From: Bacteroidales bacterium
GTDB lineage: Bacteria > Bacteroidota > Bacteroidia > Bacteroidales > Dysgonomonadaceae
DNA length: 5,116 nt
NCBI GenBank assembly: GCA_012728155.1
Contig: JAAYFR010000205.1
Location: 1 to 5,116 of the forward strand
Reading direction: 5' to 3'
Position numbers and translations under genes: made by a program. A model generated the notes under the pieces. It did no database searches and had not been told where the DNA came from. It was given only the letters and a program-made list of their open reading frames with translations. Below are positions 1 through 5,116 of the stretch, in pieces (within the stretch, counting starts at the first letter, position 1; each line of letters starts with the position of its first letter).

Positions 1-39
1 AGATAACTGTTCTCACACAAGAACATGACTAAAAGCGAG

Positions 40-236
40 TTCCATACGACATCTTTGAATTTTTTCGAAAAGTGAACACAGAGATAAAACTTGTTTTAAC
101 TATGTTGAGCGAAGAAAAAATCTAATGAAATTGAATTTTTTCGAAAAGTGAACACAGAGATAAAACTTGTTTTAACTATGTTGAGCGAAGAAAAAATCTA
201 ATGAAATTGAAAATAAATAATTTTTGTCGTATGAAA
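40..236. repeat. Short inverted repeat bracketing the tandem duplication
   Basis: TTCCATACGACA (40-51) is the reverse complement of TGTCGTATGAAA (225-236) with one mismatch; the inner nine bases (43-51 against 225-233) match perfectly. The arms lie 3 bases before and 13 bases after the 76-bp duplication. No target-site duplication is apparent outside the arms, and no transposase is encoded between them. It could be the ends of a small non-autonomous element, a regulatory structure, or chance, since a 9-base match over this distance in AT-rich DNA is not very rare. Confidence 0.4.
55..211. repeat. Perfect tandem duplication of a 76-bp unit
   Basis: Bases 55-130 and 131-206 are identical over all 76 positions, and 207-211 repeats the first five bases (TTGAA) before the match stops. 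The unit is AT-rich and contains two near-palindromes: TTTTCGAAAA (62-71 and 138-147) and TAAAACTTGTTTTA (85-98 and 161-174). As 76 is not a multiple of three, any reading frame shifts between the copies. It lies past the 3' end of the DUF4886 gene. The absence of mismatches suggests a recent duplication or active homogenisation; an assembly duplication is also possible. Confidence 0.95.
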
Positions 237-255
237 GTGATCGTTCATATCCCTA

Positions 256-1092
256 TTATATTGGAAGATTGGTAATTGTATTTGGAAAAATTACGGCAAA
301 ATGTGCGCTGATTTGAGCGATAAAAGCATCTTTTTCAGTAATTGTGTCGGGTTTATAACTATTTCCAACCACACATTTTCCGGTGATCATTTCGTACCAT
401 GTGCAAGCTGCGGTGTATCTTCCGTAGGTCAGTTCCAGATGAAAGCCATCCCTGCACAATGTGTCACCCAGACTGCTTGTGCGTGCGTTTTGGATGGCAG
501 TACCGGATGGAATTATTATAGGTATTCCCAGTTCGGCTGTCACTCTTTGAGCCGTCTCCACTATCTGATGATACATCTGTAACTGATCTCTTTCGTAGTT
601 GGCAAATCCGGAATGGCTCGCTTCGTTGGCATAGGCCCATGTCATGTGGAAGAGGAGCTGCATATCGGGGTTGGTGGCATATTGTTTTACATACTCGGTT
701 AACTGAGGTAAATAGGGGAAAAAGGTGTCATAAAGCCCTGAATTTTGGCTCACCTGTTGTAGGCTGATATAATCCCATTCCTCATCTTTTATTCCTTTTT
801 CCAAGGTTGTTTCAGCAAGTACTTCCTTGACGCCGTTGACAATTTTCCGGTAAGAGTAGGCGGGTTTATTTTGTGTGGCATTGTCATAGTGCCGTTGTAA
901 GGATGCTCCGCCAATCGCCAGATTCCCAATGATTAATGTGTCTCCATTGGCTTCAGCTATTTGGTATAAATAGTGCTCCAGAGCGTCATCGGAAAAGCTG
1001 TTTCCTATAGCCAGAACCTTGATTTCTTTCGCGTGGATAGCGGTTAACAAGAAAAGAAAGAGAAGAGGGAGTGTAATTTTTTTTGCAGTCAT
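256..1092 (-). CDS. Exported DUF4886 family protein, SGNH-hydrolase-like
   Basis: The protein has 278 residues. A signal peptide is clear: Lys at 4-5, hydrophobic residues 6-19, likely cleavage after AIHA (residue 21). The mature part opens with IKVLAIGNSFSDDA, where Ser32 sits in the GNSFS motif equivalent to the GDS block of SGNH hydrolases. The motif NLAIGGASL (57-65) resembles the block II glycine region, and WDYISLQQVSQNSG (106-119) matches the DUF4886 pattern. RDGFHL (214-219) supplies the Asp-x-x-His pair (Asp215, His218). This set fits an intact Ser-His-Asp active site and hence an esterase or related hydrolase in the periplasm, but DUF4886 activity is poorly established and no substrate can be named. 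The gene lies 81 bases after the lipoprotein gene on the same strand, so cotranscription is plausible. The start at 1092 is set by the signal peptide; TTGAGAT just before it is a weak ribosome site. Confidence 0.9.
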   Translation of the reverse strand: MTAKKITLPLLFLFLLTAIHAKEIKVLAIGNSFSDDALEHYLYQIAEANGDTLIIGNLAIGGASLQRHYDNATQNKPAYSYRKIVNGVKEVLAETTLEKGIKDEEWDYISLQQVSQNSGLYDTFFPYLPQLTEYVKQYATNPDMQLLFHMTWAYANEASHSGFANYERDQLQMYHQIVETAQRVTAELGIPIIIPSGTAIQNARTSSLGDTLCRDGFHLELTYGRYTAACTWYEMITGKCVVGNSYKPDTITEKDAFIAQISAHFAVIFPNTITNLPI

Positions 1093-1159
1093 ATCTCAAT
1101 TATTTTAGTTTTGTATATTGTCGTTAAAAAATGGAGGTTCTATTAATGATATTGTAAAG

Positions 1160-1174
1160 AGATAGATTCTATCT
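1160..1174 (-). other. Small AT-rich hairpin touching the lipoprotein stop codon
   Basis: AGATAGA (1160-1166) and TCTATCT (1168-1174) are perfect inverted 7-base arms around one base; as RNA, a 5-6-bp stem with a 3-5-base loop is realistic. On the minus strand the hairpin starts at the last base of the TAA stop (1176-1174). It has only a short run of T after it (CTTTACAA) and only two G-C pairs. It could be a weak 3'-end or attenuation structure in the 81-base gap before the DUF4886 gene. It is too weak to call a terminator. Confidence 0.3.
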
Positions 1175-3003
1175 TATTTGTTCACCATTACTATTACTCC
1201 ATTTGCCACAGCGCGCTCTGAACCATCAGAGGGTGAATTTTTTACATTTCCGTTGATCACCATGCAAGAGGACCCTCCTCCGTCGAGATTGATAGCGGTA
1301 TAAGCCCCCAGCGCCTTCATAATGGCACCCACCTGCCCGGTTGTAGCTCCTACGGAAAAATTGTTCTGTCGCCCGTCAATGACGATCATATATATTTTTT
1401 TTCCATCCTGGGAATATCCTATTGCTGTGCGTGGATGGGCTTCGTTCCATGTATTGACCGGCGATCCGTTTTGTAGTATAGCGCCATTGCCATCAAACCC
1501 TACAATATTCAGATATTTGTCAGAAACGCTGTTCCCATTGATTTTTATATCCATCTTGACATTCACTTTATCGCCGATATTGAGTTTGCCGAGGAATGTT
1601 TTCGAGCTGTTTCCGGCGGAAGCGTTTCCTACAAGCACTGCACCCTGCCCGTTGAAATCCTTTCCTTTGTACGGGCTGGCTGCGGGAATAGTTGTTGCAA
1701 TGTCATAATCTATTCCGGTGACGGTAAATTCCATCGCATCGTTTACGCGCCATCCTCCTTTGGGGTGGGTTAGTGACACCATGGTGCTCACGTGGGGCGA
1801 CCAGACAAAAGCGGAATCGGTAGGGTAAGAATTGGCCAAATTATTGAAAAGGACCAGTTCCCCTGCATTGGCATACCCGTTGACCTCTTTCAGCGGAAAT
1901 GTTTCATTTCCTGCGGTTACCTGTCCCGAAAAAGAGATGTTACTGCTGTATCCGGGCGTGCCGTCATCACGGATAATAAATCCGGATGCTGATGATGAGA
2001 ACGGGGTTTGTACTACCATCCCATTACTGATCTCGGCACCGATGGGCCGATTGTTGATGTAGGCGTATCCGGTGTTATTGCCGCTCGACAAAAGAAAAAA
2101 ATCTCCATTGATCACGGCTATCGGCCTACTGCCCGAAGAGGTGTATTCTTTCAGTTTGCGGCTATACATGACAGAAGGGCGTTCCACATTTCCCCAAGTA
2201 GCCTGCGAAGCAGGACAAACCTCCAACTTGTTGCCCGGCTGGCTGATATCCACCTCCAACGAGTTTACTACCAATCCTTTTCCTAGTGTGCCAAAGCCAT
2301 TGACAAACTCGGGAATTTTAAACTTGAGCCATTTGACACCCGCTGAAATTTCCTCATAATTCAATGTGTCTGTATTGTAGGTGACCGATCCAATGTTAAT
2401 CCTGAGGGGAGGTTGTAAGACCGTAACGGGAATATTTGTCTCTATATTTTCCGATTTTACAGTGATGATGGCACTACCGGCTGATTTTCCGGTGATGAAG
2501 CCGGAAGCAGTTACGGCGGCAACACCTTCATTGTTGGAACTCCATTTGAATGAAACTCCAGAGGCATTTGACGGTTCGGGTTTTGCCGTTATCTGCCATC
2601 CTTGCCCTACCACAAGGGTGAGGGTTTCTGGCGATACGGTGATTGCCGTCAGTGGAATGTTGGTGTCGATTACCGTAACCTCGATTTTTTTGTTGATTTT
2701 AGTGGTAGTCCGCGCGCTGATGGTTATCTCCGTTATTCCGGCCGATATCGCCTGTATGGTGCCTGTTTGGGAGACAGTGGCTATTTCTGGTCTTTTTGAT
2801 TCCCAGAGAAAGGGCATTTCATTCTTGTCGGCGTCAGAGGGTATCGGTTCTGCCTTTATCTGTTGAGAATTGCCTATCGCCAAACTCACTTTCTCCGATG
2901 TCACACTAATTGCTGTTAATGCTTTTCCCTGTTCGTTCTCCTCTTTGCAACCGAATAGGGTTAGCAAAGCAAGAAGAATTAAAAATAAATTGTCGCTCTT
3001 CAT
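1174..3003 (-). CDS. Lipoprotein with two BIG2 domains and a phosphodiester glycosidase (NAGPA/DUF2233) domain
   Basis: The protein has 609 residues. It begins with a lipoprotein signal (hydrophobic residues 6-17, lipobox LFGC, lipidated Cys19). The following KEENE is acidic, resembling the surface-export signal of Bacteroidota lipoproteins, so surface exposure is inferred. Two BIG2 Ig-like repeats follow (about 29-112 and 116-196), each opening with LTAI.V and carrying a W.S core; they probably act as spacer or binding modules. The rest, about 200-609, is a phosphodiester glycosidase domain related to the human mannose-6-phosphate uncovering enzyme. Visible family motifs are INGDFF (298-303), HPRTAIG (523-529), DGR (543-545), NLDGGGSS (572-579) and a final ERAVANGV. 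Such enzymes cleave a sugar from a sugar-phosphodiester; the bacterial substrate is unknown. Start: the ATG at 3003 puts the signal peptide at the N terminus; AGG lies directly against it, so there is no well-spaced Shine-Dalgarno site. No clear TAnnTTTG promoter was found upstream. Confidence 0.92.
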   Translation of the reverse strand: MKSDNLFLILLALLTLFGCKEENEQGKALTAISVTSEKVSLAIGNSQQIKAEPIPSDADKNEMPFLWESKRPEIATVSQTGTIQAISAGITEITISARTTTKINKKIEVTVIDTNIPLTAITVSPETLTLVVGQGWQITAKPEPSNASGVSFKWSSNNEGVAAVTASGFITGKSAGSAIITVKSENIETNIPVTVLQPPLRINIGSVTYNTDTLNYEEISAGVKWLKFKIPEFVNGFGTLGKGLVVNSLEVDISQPGNKLEVCPASQATWGNVERPSVMYSRKLKEYTSSGSRPIAVINGDFFLLSSGNNTGYAYINNRPIGAEISNGMVVQTPFSSSASGFIIRDDGTPGYSSNISFSGQVTAGNETFPLKEVNGYANAGELVLFNNLANSYPTDSAFVWSPHVSTMVSLTHPKGGWRVNDAMEFTVTGIDYDIATTIPAASPYKGKDFNGQGAVLVGNASAGNSSKTFLGKLNIGDKVNVKMDIKINGNSVSDKYLNIVGFDGNGAILQNGSPVNTWNEAHPRTAIGYSQDGKKIYMIVIDGRQNNFSVGATTGQVGAIMKALGAYTAINLDGGGSSCMVINGNVKNSPSDGSERAVANGVIVMVNK

Positions 3004-3090
3004 CCTGTTTGGTTTCTAAAAATAAATCTACTCAGATAAGTCGTTTTCTTTAAAATATACCCTCTCCACCATATCCTGTAAGATGGGTAA

Positions 3091-3123
3091 AATTAAAAAA
3101 TGGGGTTTTCAGAGGAGCCCCAT
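3091..3123 (-). terminator. Rho-independent terminator after the rhamnosidase gene
   Basis: Read on the minus strand, ATGGGG (3123-3118) and CCCCAT (3105-3100) form a 6-bp stem with four G-C pairs and a 12-base loop. A run of T follows at once (3100-3095), then AATTTT. The stem begins 29 bases past the rhamnosidase stop codon, which is the expected place for an intrinsic terminator. The long loop makes it only moderately strong, so some readthrough into the lipoprotein gene is possible. Confidence 0.7.
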
Positions 3124-3152
3124 GAACTATTCGAGTGTAAAGTTAGAAAACT

Positions 3153-5116
3153 TTATTTGAAATCCAAAACCGACAAATAACTGACGGCAGAATAATTGAG
3201 AACTCTGCCTCTGTCAAAATTGGTATTGATTAATTTCACTTTAAATTCATAATCTCCCGATCCTACTTCGAAAACGACTCGGCCCGTTTCGTTTCTTAAG
3301 AATTTTATTCCTTGGGTGGCCGATACCTTTTTTCCGCTTTCTGTTATTTGTTTTTTGTCTTTTGCCGGGATGGATATGACAGCCTTACTGTTTGCCGGAA
3401 CGGTAATGTTCCATTCAAAAGAGTCTTCGCTCTTTTTCCAGGCACTTTTTATCAATCCATGTGTGGAATGGTAGGAGGCTGTAACATAGGTCAGTCCATC
3501 CACATCATATGGATGCATCTCTATTTTCTTAAATCCGCAATTTCCCGGAGCATTTTGAATGGCTCCCAGATATTCGTAAAACCAGACAATAAGATCACCC
3601 AGCAACATGACGTGGTTTTGAGAGTTCATAGTCGGATCGCCGGTGTCACCGTTCCACAGCTCCCAAATAGTGGTTGCCCCTCTTTCAATCATATATCCCC
3701 AGCTTGGATAATCACGGTTGGTCGCTATCTGGAAAGCAAGATCGCTCCGTCCATATTCCGATAATCCGCGCATCAACCATTGGATGCCTACTAACCCGGT
3801 ACTTACATGCCCGTTGAAATCATGTTGAGTCTTATATACGATATTCTCAAACACTTTCTCTTCATACCCTTCGGGTACCAAATTGAAGCATAATGATACC
3901 AGATTGGCAGTAACGGTATTGTTACTGTACTGCGCCGTCTCCTTGTTGAAAAAACGGTTATTATACGCATCTTTGACGAGTATTGCCTGATCGGAGAATT
4001 GTTTTGATTCATCATTTTTGTCTTGTAGTTGGGCAAATTTCTCCAATAAACGTAACATGTGATAATAGAATGATGTTCCTAATAGAGTACCATCGGTTTT
4101 ACGTGCCGGATCGGCGGAGTGAATCATTTCCGGTGATTCGGGGGGCATGCACCAATCGCCGTAGAGGTCGCGTGGCATGATATAATCCTCCATGAAATTA
4201 TCGGCCATGAATTTCATCCATTTTTTCATGGATTCGTAATGCTTGACAATGGGTCTGGCATCCCCGTATTGATTATATAGCATGTCGGCAATGATGAGAT
4301 AGGCTGCCGGCCAGGTCATGTTGTCATTGTAATTCTTCCAATAGGCAGGCGCCACGTCGGGGATACTTCCGTTTTCTAATTGCGACTCCTCTATGTCGTC
4401 GAGCCATTTTGCATAAAGATTGTGGTTGTTGAAGACAAAACTCTCTCCCAACGATCCTGTCGCCCTGTCTCCCAACCAGGCCATTCGTTCATCGCGTTGA
4501 GGGCAGTCCGTGGGCATACCCCTATAGTTTCCGCGAATGCCCCAGTAGGCGTTTTTGTATATTTGATTGATCAGGTTATCTGACGTCTCGAAATGTCCGG
4601 TTGTTTCCATCTCGTCGTAGATCACCTTGCCTTCGAAATCATCTATGGTAGGAATACCGGGGTATCCCGTAATTTCCACATACCTGAATCCATGATAGAC
4701 GAAGGAGGGCTCCCAGTATTCTTCCCCTTCTCCTTTTAGCGTGTATATGTCGGTAACCAGGGCGTTCCTGATATTCGCCATATACAATGTTCCATCCTCG
4801 TTCAGCACCTCTGCGAAGCGTAACTTTACCTTCTCTCCCGCTTTTCCTTTCACTTTCATACTGAGCCAACCCACCATGTTTTGCCCCATATCCAGTATGT
4901 ACATCCCCGGTTTTGGTTCTGTGACGGTTTCGGGGGACAAGGTTTCCATAATTTTTATGTTGGCATTGAGCTGTGCCTGAAGTGTGCCTTTGGGAGCCTC
5001 TACCAATTCTGCCGGCATCCAACGTGTGTCATTGAATCCGGGATTATCCCAGCCCGGCATTTCTTTTCGCGCGTCGTATTCTTCTCCGTCGTATTCATTA
5101 TTGGCCAGTATGGGGC
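3153..5116 (-). CDS. GH78 alpha-L-rhamnosidase, 5' end outside the window (partial)
   Basis: This gene encodes an inverting glycoside hydrolase that removes terminal alpha-L-rhamnose from plant or microbial glycans, probably in the periplasm or at the cell surface; the signal peptide is not visible. The frame stays open to the right edge, giving 653 complete visible codons. The Met at 5058-5060 is internal, because the residues before it (NEYDGEEYDARKE, then PGWDNPGF) are typical of the GH78 N-terminal domain. Next comes the beta-sandwich domain (DMGQNMVGWLSMKVKG), then the six-hairpin (alpha/alpha)6 catalytic domain and a C-terminal beta domain. The motif PTDCPQRDERMAWLGD holds the probable general acid Glu (4488-4490). 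The motif ERGATTIWELWNGD holds the probable general base Glu (3660-3662). NSQNHVMLLGDL is also typical. Related proteins have about 900 residues, so roughly 250 are probably missing. The last 29 residues extend past the usual end of the beta domain. Family assignment is very secure; the substrate is unknown. Confidence 0.95.
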   Translation of the reverse strand, partial: PILANNEYDGEEYDARKEMPGWDNPGFNDTRWMPAELVEAPKGTLQAQLNANIKIMETLSPETVTEPKPGMYILDMGQNMVGWLSMKVKGKAGEKVKLRFAEVLNEDGTLYMANIRNALVTDIYTLKGEGEEYWEPSFVYHGFRYVEITGYPGIPTIDDFEGKVIYDEMETTGHFETSDNLINQIYKNAYWGIRGNYRGMPTDCPQRDERMAWLGDRATGSLGESFVFNNHNLYAKWLDDIEESQLENGSIPDVAPAYWKNYNDNMTWPAAYLIIADMLYNQYGDARPIVKHYESMKKWMKFMADNFMEDYIMPRDLYGDWCMPPESPEMIHSADPARKTDGTLLGTSFYYHMLRLLEKFAQLQDKNDESKQFSDQAILVKDAYNNRFFNKETAQYSNNTVTANLVSLCFNLVPEGYEEKVFENIVYKTQHDFNGHVSTGLVGIQWLMRGLSEYGRSDLAFQIATNRDYPSWGYMIERGATTIWELWNGDTGDPTMNSQNHVMLLGDLIVWFYEYLGAIQNAPGNCGFKKIEMHPYDVDGLTYVTASYHSTHGLIKSAWKKSEDSFEWNITVPANSKAVISIPAKDKKQITESGKKVSATQGIKFLRNETGRVVFEVGSGDYEFKVKLINTNFDRGRVLNYSAVSYLSVLDFK

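Larger units (their letters stand above)
1..255. other. Intergenic region without a confident gene; possible plus-strand gene remnant
   Basis: Besides the duplication and its bracketing repeat, this region has one plus-strand frame open from 33 to the TAA at 123-125. It encodes 30 residues ending VNTEIKLVLTMLSEEKI, which look protein-like. An in-frame TAA at 30-32 blocks it upstream, and the same tail recurs in copy 2 (stop at 199-201) in a shifted frame. It may be the decayed end of a convergent gene, or chance. A 6-bp hairpin, TGTTCT/AGAACA (8-13 and 20-25), has no T-run on either side and is not called a terminator. Confidence 0.35.

Noticed and set aside
8..25. TGTTCT/AGAACA hairpin as a terminator of an upstream gene
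   Set aside because: There is no T-run on either strand and no identifiable gene end next to it in the window.
55..206. CRISPR array
   Set aside because: There are only two copies, directly adjacent without spacers, and the 76-bp unit is too long for a CRISPR repeat.
230..249. Terminator for the DUF4886 gene (TATGAA/TTCATA stem)
   Set aside because: The 6-bp stem is mostly A-T, and on the minus strand it is followed by CGACAAAAATT rather than a T-run.
2381..2866. 161-codon plus-strand open frame
   Set aside because: It lies wholly antisense to the BIG2 region of the lipoprotein gene, which has clear domain matches; the plus-strand translation shows no recognisable motif.
3312..3764. 150-codon plus-strand open frame
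   Set aside because: It is antisense to the GH78 catalytic and C-terminal domains, including the general-base motif, and shows no protein family signal.
4639..5022. 127-codon minus-strand open frame overlapping the rhamnosidase
   Set aside because: It is an alternate frame within strongly conserved GH78 coding sequence; its translation is rich in Arg and Gly and lacks domain features.
5058..5060. ATG as the true start of the rhamnosidase
   Set aside because: The frame stays open to the window edge and the upstream codons encode conserved GH78 N-terminal domain residues, so this Met is internal.

Overview
The window is about 45% GC by eye and carries three large genes, all on the minus strand, so transcription runs from high to low coordinates. 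The gene types suggest a Bacteroidota genome, most likely Bacteroidales: a GH78 alpha-L-rhamnosidase of the Bacteroides type, a lipoprotein with an acidic stretch after the lipidated Cys, a DUF4886 SGNH-like protein, and poor Shine-Dalgarno sequences. The species is not identifiable from the sequence alone.

Layout from right to left, which is 5' to 3' on the coding strand. (1) 5116-3153 holds the C-terminal two thirds or so of a GH78 alpha-L-rhamnosidase; its start lies beyond the window. (2) 3152-3004 is a 149-base gap with a convincing intrinsic terminator just after the rhamnosidase stop. (3) 3003-1174 encodes a predicted surface lipoprotein with two BIG2 (Ig-like) domains followed by a phosphodiester glycosidase (NAGPA/DUF2233) domain. 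(4) 1173-1093 is an 81-base gap with a small AT-rich hairpin touching the lipoprotein stop. (5) 1092-256 encodes an exported DUF4886 protein with SGNH-hydrolase-like motifs. (6) 255-1 has no confident gene. It holds a perfect tandem duplication of a 76-bp unit, bracketed by a short inverted repeat, plus a short plus-strand reading frame of uncertain meaning.

Functionally, the three products look like parts of a carbohydrate-degradation locus: one removes terminal alpha-L-rhamnose, one may cleave a sugar-phosphodiester bond, and one may be an esterase or related hydrolase. No SusC/SusD pair or regulator is visible, so calling it a polysaccharide utilization locus is inference. The terminator after the rhamnosidase suggests that the two downstream genes are at least partly transcribed separately. 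Nothing here proves an undescribed system. The most unusual items are the 76-bp tandem duplication and the BIG2-BIG2-NAGPA lipoprotein beside a rhamnosidase.
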